NCBI RefSeq assembly: GCF_004799495.1
Contig: NZ_SSMY01000002.1
Span: forward strand, 1-64,000
Reading direction: 5' to 3'
DNA: 64,000 bases
Source of the DNA: Sphingomonas sp.
GTDB lineage: Bacteria; Pseudomonadota; Alphaproteobacteria; Sphingomonadales; Sphingomonadaceae
The position numbers and the translations under genes are program-made. The notes under the pieces are model-generated. The model saw only the letters and a list, made by a program, of their open reading frames with translations. It ran no database searches and had not been told where the DNA came from. Below, one piece after another: positions 25,419 through 34,841 of the stretch; the stretch's first letter is position 1, and the number at the start of each line of letters is the position of its first letter.

Positions 25419-26852
25419 ATGCCGCGAGGCCGGCGGCAGACCGGCGCTACGGGCGCGGAGCGAGCGGAGGCTGTGTTGGGGGAACGCGCCAGGGTCGATG
25501 CGTTGTGGCAGGCCGGCGTGCCGGTTGTCGCGCTGTTCCTGCTCGTGTTCGCGGTCATCGCGCACCCCTCACCCGCGCTATCCACCGCGTTCGCGGCACC
25601 GGCGTCGCCCGAGGCCGGCGCGACCGGCGTGGCGTCGTGCGCGGGATCGACGTGTCACGGCCGCGAGGAACCGACCGGCGCCGTCGTACGCCTCGACGAG
25701 CTCAAGATCTGGCAGGACGAATCCTCCCCCGCCGGGGCGCATAGCCGCGCGTGGCGCGTGCTCGGCGAGCCGCGCGCGCGCGCGATCGCCGCGCGGCTCG
25801 GCATCGGCGATCCGCAAAGCGCGGCCGTCTGCACCGGCTGCCATGTCGGCGCCGGCGCGGCGCGCCCGTCGGAGGGCGTCGGGTGCGAGGGATGCCACGG
25901 CAACGCCGCGAACTGGCTCGCGAGCCATTATGCGGTCGGCGGGTCTCACGCGAACAACGTCGCGCGCGGGATGCGCGCGCTCGACCAGCCGGCGGTGCGC
26001 GCCGCGATATGCCTCGACTGCCATTACGGCAGCGACAAGAGCGGGCAGTTCGCGGAGCACCGCATCATGGCCGCCGGGCATCCGCGCCTGTCGTTCGAGC
26101 TCGACCTGTTCTCGACGCTCGAAAAGCATTGGAACGAGGATGCCGACTACGCGCAACGCAAGCGCGCGCCGAGCGCCGCGACCTTGTGGGTGGTGGGCCA
26201 GGCGATGGCGCTCGACCGCGCGCTGGGGCTATTCGCGAACGACCGGTTGGCCAATCGCGGGATGTTCCCCGAACTCTATTTCTTCGATTGCCAGAGCTGC
26301 CACCGGCGCATCTCCGACGAGCCCAGCTATCGCCCTTCGTCGCCGACGAACCCGGGGCGCGATACGCCGATCGGCACGGTGCCGTTCCAGGACGAGAACA
26401 TGATCATGCTGGCGGCGGCGGCGCGGGTGGGCGCGCCCGACCTCGCCAGCCGCTTCGTGGCCGACAGCATCGCGTTCCACAAGGCGATCACCGTGAGCCG
26501 CCCCGCCGCGCTGGCCGCCGCGGCGCGGTTGCGCAGCGATGCGCGCGCGCTCGCCGACCGATTGTCGGGGATCGGCACGCGCGAGGTGTTCGCGATGATC
26601 GCCGCCTTGTCCGACACCGTCACGGCGCCGCGCTTCACCGATTACGAGGGGAGCGTGCAGGCGGTGATGGCGGTCGACACCCTTCTGTCGTCGCTGTCCG
26701 ATGCCGGCGCGGTGTCGCGCGCCGACGTCGCGCGGATCCGGCCGTCGATCGACCGCGCCTATGCCGCGACGCACGACCCCAACGCGTACAATCCTCTGGC
26801 CTTCCGCACCGCGTTGCGCACCGCGACCAACGCGATCGGGGGATTGCGGTGA
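25419..26852 (+). CDS. pentaheme c-type cytochrome (cytochrome c554-like family)
   Basis: This protein of about 477 residues has an N-terminal hydrophobic anchor or signal (VPVVALFLLVFAVIAH) and five heme motifs. They are a CX4CH motif CAGSTCH near residue 74 and CXXCH motifs near 138, 156, 198 and 291. LDELKIW, GVGCEGCHGNAANWLASHY and MAAGHPRLSFELDLF match a periplasmic multiheme family related to cytochrome c554 that is frequent in Planctomycetes. The start is uncertain: ATG 25419 lacks a clear ribosome site, TTG 25476 has GGAGG five bases upstream. It overlaps the next gene by GTGA and lies 28 bases after the aldehyde dehydrogenase. Confidence 0.82.
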   Translation: MPRGRRQTGATGAERAEAVLGERARVDALWQAGVPVVALFLLVFAVIAHPSPALSTAFAAPASPEAGATGVASCAGSTCHGREEPTGAVVRLDELKIWQDESSPAGAHSRAWRVLGEPRARAIAARLGIGDPQSAAVCTGCHVGAGAARPSEGVGCEGCHGNAANWLASHYAVGGSHANNVARGMRALDQPAVRAAICLDCHYGSDKSGQFAEHRIMAAGHPRLSFELDLFSTLEKHWNEDADYAQRKRAPSAATLWVVGQAMALDRALGLFANDRLANRGMFPELYFFDCQSCHRRISDEPSYRPSSPTNPGRDTPIGTVPFQDENMIMLAAAARVGAPDLASRFVADSIAFHKAITVSRPAALAAAARLRSDARALADRLSGIGTREVFAMIAALSDTVTAPRFTDYEGSVQAVMAVDTLLSSLSDAGAVSRADVARIRPSIDRAYAATHDPNAYNPLAFRTALRTATNAIGGLR

Positions 26853-28816
26853 GGCCGAAGCGTTCGGTCGCCGGACTTGCCGCCACCGCGCTGGTACTCG
26901 GCTCATGCGGCGGCGGCGGAACGAGCGGTGGCGGATCGACAGGCTCGACACCGACCCCCACGCCGAGCGGACCGACCAGCTATTACACCGCGCCCGCGCA
27001 AGTCGCGCTGACCAGCGCGGAGGTCGGCACGATCGTGGCTCAGGCAGTCGCCGAGGCGAAAGCGCGCAACCTGGCCTCCGACATCGCCGTCACCGACCGC
27101 GTCGGCAACGTGCTCGCGGTGTTCCAGATGACCGGCGCGCGCGCGACCGCGACGATCCCGCTGCCGCCGAGCGGGGTCGGGATGGACGCGCAGGGCGTGA
27201 CCTTCCCCGCCCCCGCCGGCGCGATCGCCAAGGCCATTACCGGCGCCTATCTGTCGAGCAGCGGCAACGCCTTCACCACGCGCACCGCGTCGCAGATCGT
27301 CCAGGAGCATTTCACCCCCGGCCCCGGCAGCCTAGGACTCGAGAGCGGGCCGCTGTTCGGGGTGCAGTTCAGCCAATTGCCCTGTTCGGACCTGTCGGCG
27401 CGGTACCAGTCGGCGGGCGGCACGGGGGCGCTGATCGGGCCCAAAAGGTCGCCGCTCGGCCTATCCGCCGATCCCGGTGGAATCCCGCTCTACAAGAACG
27501 GCGTCGTGGTCGGCGGGATCGGGGTAATGGGCGACGGCGTCTACGGCCTCGATCCCAACACGCTCGATGTCGACAACGACGCCGAGGAATTCATCGCGCT
27601 CGCGGGCCAGTCGGGCTTCGCGCCGTCCGCGGCGATCACCGCCGACCGCATCGTCGCCGGCGGGGTGTCGCTGCGCTATACCGATGCCACGACCACCGGG
27701 CTTTCGGTGAACCCGGCGAGCGCGCCCGGTTTTGCCGCGATCAACGGCACCGCAGGCAGTCTGATCACCGTGCGCGGCTATTACGGCGAAAGCGGCCCGC
27801 CCGCGCTGCTCGCCGGGCAGGCTTACGGCAGCGAAGCGTCCGGCATCCGTGCCGCGACCACGGCGGAGTTCGACAATCCCGATGCCTTCGTCCTCACCGA
27901 CGGGTCGGGGCACGACCGCTTCCCGTTGCGTGCCGGGACCGATGGCGCCGCTGTCGCGCACCCGCTGACGGCGTCCGAAGCCAGGTCGATCCTGCAGAAC
28001 GCGTTCACGATCATGCGCCGCGCGCGCGCCGCGATCCGCCAGCCGCTCGACAGCCGCGCCGAAGTGTCGATCGCGGTGGTCGATACCTATGGCGCGCCGC
28101 TCGGGCTGGTGCGCTCGCCCGATGCGCCGATCTTCGGGACCGACGTCGCGCTGCAAAAGGCGCGCACCGCCGCGTTCTTCTCCAACCCCGCGGCCGGCGC
28201 CGATCTATCCGCCAACGCCAGCGCCGATGTCCGCGCCTTCGTGACCGCGGCGCGTAATTTCCTCGGCGATCCCTCGGCACTGACCGGCAAGACCGCCTTC
28301 ACCGACCGCGCCAACGGCAACCTCTCGCGCCCCTTCTATCCCGACGGCGACGACGGCAAGCCCAACGGCCCCTTCTCGCGCCCGATCGCGCAGTTCAGTC
28401 CCTTCTCGACCGGGCTCCAGTCGGCGCTGATCATCGGCAATCTGGGCCAGCATCTCGGCTATGTCGGCGGCGGTGCGAGCGACACCCCGGCGCGCTGCAC
28501 GACGCTGCCCGACGCGGTGGTCGGACAGAACCGGTTGCAGAACGGCATCCAGATCTTCCCCGGATCGGTGCCGATCTACCGCGACGGTGTGCTGGTCGGC
28601 GGGATCGGCGTGTCGGGCGACGGCGTCGACCAGGACGACATGATCGCGTTCCTCGGGCTCTACAATGCGGGGCTGGAGGTCGGATCGATCGGCGAGGCGC
28701 CGGCGGCGATCCGCGCCGACCAGCTGACGCCGCAGGGGGTGCGGCTGCGCTACGTCAACTGCCCGGTCGCGCCGTTCCTCGACACGAGTGAACAGAACGT
28801 CTGCAACGGTAAATGA
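26849..28816 (+). CDS. outer-membrane lipoprotein with two GlcG/HbpS-like domains
   Basis: This 655-residue protein starts at GTG 26849, overlapping the cytochrome stop. A lipobox LGSC places the lipidated Cys at residue 20, followed by Gly/Ser/Thr/Pro-rich linker; Gly at +2 favours the outer membrane. Two copies of a GlcG/HbpS (DUF336) fold follow, marked by GIPLYKNGVVVGGIGVMGDG near 212 and SVPIYRDGVLVGGIGVSGDG near 572. HbpS proteins bind heme and sense redox stress; here a heme-handling or partner-docking role beside the cytochromes is inferred. It has no CXXCH motif. Confidence 0.82.
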   Translation: MRPKRSVAGLAATALVLGSCGGGGTSGGGSTGSTPTPTPSGPTSYYTAPAQVALTSAEVGTIVAQAVAEAKARNLASDIAVTDRVGNVLAVFQMTGARATATIPLPPSGVGMDAQGVTFPAPAGAIAKAITGAYLSSSGNAFTTRTASQIVQEHFTPGPGSLGLESGPLFGVQFSQLPCSDLSARYQSAGGTGALIGPKRSPLGLSADPGGIPLYKNGVVVGGIGVMGDGVYGLDPNTLDVDNDAEEFIALAGQSGFAPSAAITADRIVAGGVSLRYTDATTTGLSVNPASAPGFAAINGTAGSLITVRGYYGESGPPALLAGQAYGSEASGIRAATTAEFDNPDAFVLTDGSGHDRFPLRAGTDGAAVAHPLTASEARSILQNAFTIMRRARAAIRQPLDSRAEVSIAVVDTYGAPLGLVRSPDAPIFGTDVALQKARTAAFFSNPAAGADLSANASADVRAFVTAARNFLGDPSALTGKTAFTDRANGNLSRPFYPDGDDGKPNGPFSRPIAQFSPFSTGLQSALIIGNLGQHLGYVGGGASDTPARCTTLPDAVVGQNRLQNGIQIFPGSVPIYRDGVLVGGIGVSGDGVDQDDMIAFLGLYNAGLEVGSIGEAPAAIRADQLTPQGVRLRYVNCPVAPFLDTSEQNVCNGK

Positions 28817-30786
28817 AACGCGCGCTCCTCCTCGCTACCGGGGTCGCGCTGGCCTCGCCCGCCTGGGCACAGGACGCGCCGACGACCGATGCGGCGCGAA
28901 CGACCAAACCGCCGCCCAAAAGCTCCGACACGATGACGCCGCCGCCCTCGGCGCAGCTCGAACCGCCGCCGCCGACCCCTGCCGACGACAAGATGCTTGA
29001 GCCGCAGCCGATGGAGCCGCCGGATACACTCGACCAGGCGCTGATCCCCGGCCGCCGCCGCCCGGGCGAAATCCAGGGGCCGTTGCCGCCCAAGATCACG
29101 CAGGACAATGTCGGCGCGGTGCGCGCGCCGAACGACGCATTGTTCCCAAACGGCGAATTCCCGCTGCCCGACCGCTGGCGGCTGGCAACCGCGCTCTGCC
29201 CCGAACAATTGTATCGCGCGATCCAGGCGATCTGCCGCTCGCCACTCGACCCGTATCACCAGAGCACGATCAAGGGCGACCGCCCGCTCGACCGCAGCAA
29301 GTTGCGCTGGCTGCCGATCCGCGGCGACGACTGGTTCTTCGTCGCATCGGGCGTGTCGGACACGGTGATCGAGCCGCGCTCTTTCCCCACACCGGTCGGC
29401 ACGCAGACGACGTCGCGCCCGGGCAGCCTCGACAGTTTCGGCCGCTCGTCGAGCCTGCTCGCCGCGCAGACCTTCGTCGTCGGCTTCTCGCTCTACAAGG
29501 GGCAGACGACGTTCAAGCCGCCCGAGATCGAGTACCGCCTCTCGATCGCGTACAATTACAATTACACGCTGGTGAACGAAAGTCGCATCCTGTTCGTCGA
29601 CCCGGCCAAACCCCCGCATCGTAACGACACGTTTCTGGGCGTGCAGGAAGCGTTCGTCGATTATCACATCCGCAACGTCAGCGACCGCTACGATTTCGAC
29701 TCGATCCGCGTCGGAATCCAGCCGTTCCAGGCCGATTTCCGCGGCTTCCTGTTCAACGACCAGAACCTCGGCATCCGGCTATTCGGCAACCGCGACAACA
29801 ACCGTTTCCAGTACAATCTCGCGCTGTTCTGGCGGCTGGAGAAGGACACCAATACCGGGCTCAACGACCTCGGCCAGACGCCGCGGCGCGACTGGGTCGC
29901 GATCGCCAATCTGTACCGGCAGGATTTCCCCGTGCCCGGCTTCACCAGCCAAATCATCGCCGCGCACGACCGCGACCGCGAGGGCCGCGAATTCTATTAC
30001 GACAAGAACGGATTTCCGGTCCGCCCCGCGCTGATCGGCGACCAGCGGCCGCGCGATTACGACATCACCTATCTCGGCTATAACGGCGACGGGCATTTCG
30101 GGCGGGTCAACCTGACGCTGTCGGCCTATGCCGCGCTCGGCCAGGACCGGAACAGCGTGTTCACCTCGCGCCCGGCCAAGGTCCGCGCGTTCTTCCTCGC
30201 CGCCGAGCCGAGCTACGACATCAACTGGGCGCGCTTCCGCCTGTCGTTCCTCTACGCGAGCGGCGACAGCAATCCGTACGACAATAAAGAAACCGGGTAC
30301 GACGCGATCCTCGAAAACCCGATCTTCGCCGGCGCCGACACGAGTTACTGGATCCGCCAGTCGATCCCGTTCGCGGGCGGCGGGCGAGCGATCGGGATCA
30401 ACGGCCGGAACGGCGTGCTCGCCGACCTGCGCTCGTCGAAGGACGAGGGACAGTCGAACTTCAACAATCCCGGCACGATGCTGATCGGCGCGGGCGCGGA
30501 TTTCGACCTGACCACGGCGCTGCGCGTGTCGACCAACGTCAACCGGCTGTCGTTCGCCGACACCGCGGTGCTGCAGGCGCTGCGCAACGAAGGCAGCATT
30601 CCGCGGTCGATCGGGATGGATTACTCGGTCTCGGCGATCTGGCGCCCCCACACGACGCAGAACATCGTGTTCCGCGCCTCCGCCGCGATGCTCCAGGCGG
30701 GCGACGGGTTTCGCGACCTCTTCACTCAGTCGAACGGCAGCGGGCGCTATTTTTCGGTGCTCGCCAATGCGATATTGACCTTCTGA
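28813..30786 (+). CDS. outer-membrane beta-barrel protein of the multiheme operon
   Basis: This 657-residue protein has a signal peptide (MKRALLLATGVALASPAWA) and a Pro-rich periplasmic segment to about residue 80. The rest alternates aromatic and polar residues typical of outer-membrane strands, for example FKPPEIEYRLSIAYNYNY. The last residue is Phe (ANAILTF), the BamA recognition signature. No TonB plug and no heme motif is visible. It is sandwiched between a heme-domain lipoprotein and a secreted decaheme protein with 4-base and 1-base overlaps. It is therefore a candidate porin sheath for an electron conduit, analogous to MtrB or PioB but without visible homology. Confidence 0.75.
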   Translation: MKRALLLATGVALASPAWAQDAPTTDAARTTKPPPKSSDTMTPPPSAQLEPPPPTPADDKMLEPQPMEPPDTLDQALIPGRRRPGEIQGPLPPKITQDNVGAVRAPNDALFPNGEFPLPDRWRLATALCPEQLYRAIQAICRSPLDPYHQSTIKGDRPLDRSKLRWLPIRGDDWFFVASGVSDTVIEPRSFPTPVGTQTTSRPGSLDSFGRSSSLLAAQTFVVGFSLYKGQTTFKPPEIEYRLSIAYNYNYTLVNESRILFVDPAKPPHRNDTFLGVQEAFVDYHIRNVSDRYDFDSIRVGIQPFQADFRGFLFNDQNLGIRLFGNRDNNRFQYNLALFWRLEKDTNTGLNDLGQTPRRDWVAIANLYRQDFPVPGFTSQIIAAHDRDREGREFYYDKNGFPVRPALIGDQRPRDYDITYLGYNGDGHFGRVNLTLSAYAALGQDRNSVFTSRPAKVRAFFLAAEPSYDINWARFRLSFLYASGDSNPYDNKETGYDAILENPIFAGADTSYWIRQSIPFAGGGRAIGINGRNGVLADLRSSKDEGQSNFNNPGTMLIGAGADFDLTTALRVSTNVNRLSFADTAVLQALRNEGSIPRSIGMDYSVSAIWRPHTTQNIVFRASAAMLQAGDGFRDLFTQSNGSGRYFSVLANAILTF

Positions 30787-33700
30787 TGCGGGGGCCGCGC
30801 TTCCTTCTGATCGTGGCGGCGACGATGCTGTCGCTGGCGACGGGAAGCCGCGCGCTGCTGGCGAAGAGCGAGGTCGGCGAGGCGGTCAAGCGCAGCTACG
30901 TCGCCTATCCGCCCGCCCCGGCCAGCGAGACGCCCGCCGATGCCGAGGCGAAGAGCGCCGGATGCCAGAGCTGCCACACTGCCACCGACCAGAAATCGAT
31001 GCATCTGACGCAGGCGGTCGTGCTGGGCTGCGCCGATTGCCACGGCGGCGATCCCACCGTCGCAATCGCGCCCGGCACCGCGCCGAGCGACCCACGCTAC
31101 ACCGCGGCGCGCGACAAGGCACATGTGCTCCCGCGCTACCCCAAGGCATGGAACTGGCCGAGCCCGGCCAACCCGCAACGCAGCTACACCCTGCTCAACC
31201 GCGAGGCGCCCGAATACATCCGCTTCGTCAACCCGTCCGATTATCGCGTCGCGCGCGAGGCGTGCGGCGCGTGCCACTTGTCGATCATCCAGGCGAACGA
31301 ACGCTCGCTGATGGCGACAGGCGCAATGTTCTGGGGCGGCGGGAGCTACAACAACGGCGTCCAGCCGTTCAAGAACTACATCTTCGGCGAAGCGTTCACG
31401 CGCGACGGCAAGCCCGCCAAATTGCTCTCCCCCGGCCAACCGGTCGGCACCGTCACCGGCCCGCAAAAGGCCCGCGGCGCGCTCCCGCAACTCTATCCGC
31501 TACCCACGTGGGAAGTCATGCCGCCGGGCGACGTGTTCCGCGTGTTCGAACGCGGCGGGCGGATCAACGGCACGCAGTTCGCCGAGATCGGCCTCCCCAA
31601 CCCCAGCGGCAGCATCCAGAGGCTCGACGAGCCCGGCCGCCCCGACCTGCGCCAGTCGAACCGCGGCCCCGGCACCGGGCTGCGCATCGCGATCCCCGTG
31701 CTCAACATCAACAAGACCCGGCTCAACGATCCCTATACCTGGATGATCGGGACCAACGACCAGCCCGGCGATTACCGCCAGTCGGGCTGCGCGGCGTGCC
31801 ATGTCGTCTATGCCAACGACCGCGATCCCAAGCACAGCCTCGTGTACGCGCAATATGGCCGCGACGGGCAGACCGCGACCGTCGACCCGACGATCGCCGG
31901 GCGGATGCAGCCCTTCCCGGGCGGGGATACCAAGGAACCCGGCCATCCAATCCAGCACAGCTTCACCCGCGCGATCCCGACCGCGCAGTGCATGACGTGC
32001 CACATGCACCAGCCCAACGTGTTCCTCAACTCGTACCTCGGCTACACGATGTGGGATTACGAGACCGCCGCGCCTTTGATGTGGCCGGGCAAGCAGCGCT
32101 ATCCCAGCGCCGCGTTCGTCCGCGCGGTCAACGAGCGCAACCCGGAGGGCGCCGCAACACGCGGCAACTGGGCGGACGTGAATTTCCTGCGCCGCGTCGT
32201 CGACGACGTGAACCCGCTCGCCACCGACACCCAGTTCGCCGACTATCACGGCCATGGCTGGAATTTCCGCGCGGTCTATTCGCGCGACCGCGAGGGCAAT
32301 CTGCTCGACGGCCAGGGCAAGATCATCTGGCCCAACGACCCGGAGAAGTTTCGCAAGGCCGGCATGGGGATGTTCGCGCCGGTCGGCGAGCAACTCGGCA
32401 AGGCGGTCCATCTGATGGACATCCACGCCGAAAAGGGGATGCAGTGCGCCGATTGCCACTTCGCGCAGGACAGCCATGGCAACGGGCTGATCTACGGCGA
32501 GGTCGCCAACGCGATCGAGATCGGGTGCCAGGATTGCCACGGCACGCCCGATGCCTTTCCGACGCTGCTGACCTCCGGTCCCGCCGCGCCGCCAAAGGGG
32601 CACGACCTCAGCTTGTTGCGCAATCCCGACGGCGAGCGCCGGTTCGAGTGGCAGACGGACGCCAACGGCGAGCGGACGCTGATCCAGCGGTCGGCGGTCG
32701 ATCCGAAACTGTGGTGGCGGGTTAGCCTGGTGAAGGAGACGGTCGACCGCGACAGCAAGTATTTCAACGCGGCGGCCGCGCGGGCCAAGCTGATGTCGAA
32801 GGACGGCGCCGAGACTGGACGCTTCACCTTCGGCTCGGGCGTGCCCATGTCGATGCGCGCGCACGATCCGGGCAAGATGACGTGCTACACCTGCCACCTG
32901 TCGTGGACACCGTCGTGCGGCGGATGCCACTTGCCGATCGAGGCGAACTGGAAATCCGAAACGCACATTTACGACCGCGAGGAAACGCGCAATTTCGCAA
33001 CCTACAACCCGCAGGTCGCGCGCGACGACATGTTCCAGCTCGGCATCCACAGCACGACCAAGGGCAATGCGATCGCCCCGGTGCGAAGTTCGTCCGCGCT
33101 GATGCTGTCGTCGACCAACATCAACCGCGAGCGGATCTACAGCCAGCAGCCGCCGATCTCCTCGATCGGCTTCTCGTCCCAGGCGTTCGCGCCGCATTTC
33201 CCGCACACGGTGCGCACCGTCGAGACCAAGAAATGCACCGATTGCCACCTGTCCGCCGCGAACGACAACAATGCAATCATGGCGCAATTGCTGTTGCAGG
33301 GGACCAATTACGTCAATTTCGTCGGGCTCAATGCGTGGGTCGGAATGGAGGGCGGGATCGAGGCGGTGCGTGTGACCGAATGGTCCGAGCCGCAAGCGGT
33401 ATTCGGGTCATACCTGCAACGCTACGCCTATCCCGATTTCTTCAAGCTGCATGTCGAGCGCAACAACCGCGAACTGATCAACTGGACGCGCGGGCCGCTG
33501 ATCGACGGCAAACTGTCGGGCGAGCGCGACCCGCCCGAGACGATCGGCAACATCGCGCGCGGCACCGACGGCGCGGCGCGCTGCCTGCAATTGCGCGGCG
33601 AATATATGTTCGTGGCGGAGGGCAAGGGCGGTTTCCGCGCCTATGACGTCGCGTCGATCGCCAACAAGGGCGTGTCGGACAAGATCCTGACCGCGCCGGT

Positions 33701-34727
33701 CTCGCCGCTCGGGCAAGACACGCACGTCAAGACGACCAACGCGACGTGCATGGCGCTGCCGACCGATCAGGCGATCGCCCCCTTACGCAACACCCCCGCG
33801 ATGCGGGCGGCGAACCAGGAACAGCCCTTCGCGCCGATCTATCACTATGCCGCGATCACCGACTCGGTCGAAGGGCTGATCCTGGTCAACGTCGACACGC
33901 TGGCCGATGGCGAGCCACGCAACAATTTCCTGAAGCGCGCGGTCACCTGGAATCCGAACGACGTGTTGAAAGGCGCGCGCCACATCACGCTCGCGGGCAA
34001 TTTCGCCTATATCGCGGCGGACGCGGGGGTGGCGGTGGTCGACCTCGCCGATCCGCTTCGCCCGCGGCTGACCGCGATGATCCACGTGCCCGATCCGCGC
34101 GCCACCGCGCTCCAGTTCCGCTATCTGTGGGTGACGACGGCGCGCGGGCTCGAGGTGTTCGACGTCACGCACCTCGACCGCCCGGTCGGAGTGCCCAACG
34201 CCGTCGTCCCGCTGGCAGATGCGCGGCGAGTCTATGTCGCGCGGACCTATGCCTATGTCGCGGCGGGCAAGTACGGGCTGGTGATCGTCAACGTCACCAA
34301 TCCGGAGGCACCGGTGGTGTACGATCGCGTGACGCTCGACGGGCGACTCAACGATGCGCAGGACGTGGTGATCGGATCGACCAACGCGTCGCTGTTCGCC
34401 TATGTCGCCGACGGGCGGAACGGGCTGAAGGTGCTCCAGCTGACGTCGCCGTCGAGCCAGCCCAATTTCTACGGCTTCTCCCCCGCGCCCAAGCCCGAGC
34501 TGATCGCCTGGGCGCGTACCCCCTCGCCCGCGCTCGCCCTGTCGAAAGGGCTCGACCGCGACCGCGCGGTGGACGAGACCGGCGGGCAGATCGCGGTGTT
34601 CGGCCGGCTCGGCTCACGCCCGTTCACGCGCGCGGAGATGGAGCGCTTCTTCCTCAACCGGCGCGGCGTGCCGTGGAGGGTCGACGACGAACCCCACCTC
34701 GAGGATTGGGTCGGCGGCGGGCGCTGA
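30786..34727 (+). CDS. decaheme cytochrome fused to LVIVD-type beta-propeller
   Basis: This 1313-residue exported protein has a signal peptide (MRGPRFLLIVAATMLSLATG) and ten CXXCH motifs starting near residues 60, 82, 160, 335, 402, 554, 581, 700, 711 and 817. From about residue 900 to 1230 it contains repeats of the LVIVD propeller kind, for example YGLVIVNVTNPEAPVV, GVAVVDLADPLRPRL and GLEVFDVTHLDRP. Such propellers mediate protein or surface contacts. It closes the plus-strand operon, overlapping the barrel gene by one base. The uneven heme spacing points to several separate heme modules. I know of no characterised protein with this exact layout. Confidence 0.85.
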   Translation: MRGPRFLLIVAATMLSLATGSRALLAKSEVGEAVKRSYVAYPPAPASETPADAEAKSAGCQSCHTATDQKSMHLTQAVVLGCADCHGGDPTVAIAPGTAPSDPRYTAARDKAHVLPRYPKAWNWPSPANPQRSYTLLNREAPEYIRFVNPSDYRVAREACGACHLSIIQANERSLMATGAMFWGGGSYNNGVQPFKNYIFGEAFTRDGKPAKLLSPGQPVGTVTGPQKARGALPQLYPLPTWEVMPPGDVFRVFERGGRINGTQFAEIGLPNPSGSIQRLDEPGRPDLRQSNRGPGTGLRIAIPVLNINKTRLNDPYTWMIGTNDQPGDYRQSGCAACHVVYANDRDPKHSLVYAQYGRDGQTATVDPTIAGRMQPFPGGDTKEPGHPIQHSFTRAIPTAQCMTCHMHQPNVFLNSYLGYTMWDYETAAPLMWPGKQRYPSAAFVRAVNERNPEGAATRGNWADVNFLRRVVDDVNPLATDTQFADYHGHGWNFRAVYSRDREGNLLDGQGKIIWPNDPEKFRKAGMGMFAPVGEQLGKAVHLMDIHAEKGMQCADCHFAQDSHGNGLIYGEVANAIEIGCQDCHGTPDAFPTLLTSGPAAPPKGHDLSLLRNPDGERRFEWQTDANGERTLIQRSAVDPKLWWRVSLVKETVDRDSKYFNAAAARAKLMSKDGAETGRFTFGSGVPMSMRAHDPGKMTCYTCHLSWTPSCGGCHLPIEANWKSETHIYDREETRNFATYNPQVARDDMFQLGIHSTTKGNAIAPVRSSSALMLSSTNINRERIYSQQPPISSIGFSSQAFAPHFPHTVRTVETKKCTDCHLSAANDNNAIMAQLLLQGTNYVNFVGLNAWVGMEGGIEAVRVTEWSEPQAVFGSYLQRYAYPDFFKLHVERNNRELINWTRGPLIDGKLSGERDPPETIGNIARGTDGAARCLQLRGEYMFVAEGKGGFRAYDVASIANKGVSDKILTAPVSPLGQDTHVKTTNATCMALPTDQAIAPLRNTPAMRAANQEQPFAPIYHYAAITDSVEGLILVNVDTLADGEPRNNFLKRAVTWNPNDVLKGARHITLAGNFAYIAADAGVAVVDLADPLRPRLTAMIHVPDPRATALQFRYLWVTTARGLEVFDVTHLDRPVGVPNAVVPLADARRVYVARTYAYVAAGKYGLVIVNVTNPEAPVVYDRVTLDGRLNDAQDVVIGSTNASLFAYVADGRNGLKVLQLTSPSSQPNFYGFSPAPKPELIAWARTPSPALALSKGLDRDRAVDETGGQIAVFGRLGSRPFTRAEMERFFLNRRGVPWRVDDEPHLEDWVGGGR

Positions 34728-34732
34728 TCTCA

Positions 34733-34834
34733 AGCCCCTCCCCTTTAGGGGAGGGGTTGGGGTGGGGCAGTCACGAGCGGCGGTCTCTGCGAGGCATCCC
34801 CCACCCCTAACTCCTCCCCTAAAGGGGAGGGGAA
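34733..34834. repeat. palindromic repeat pair between convergent redox operons
   Basis: CCCCTCCCCTTTAGGGGAGG at 34735 onward and CTCCTCCCCTAAAGGGGAGG at 34811 onward are each hairpins and also inverted to one another across 54 bases. A single related copy occurs at 60451-60473. Placed after the decaheme gene and before the phosphodiesterase stop, it probably ends transcription in both directions. Confidence 0.75.
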
Positions 34835-34841
34835 AGCCGGT

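Noticed and set aside
34510..34560. ALALSKG in the decaheme-propeller protein as a repeat insertion
   Set aside because: It resembles translated CTTCGACAAGCTCAG repeats, but the DNA there lacks the 20-base unit and any inverted partner, so it is probably native sequence.
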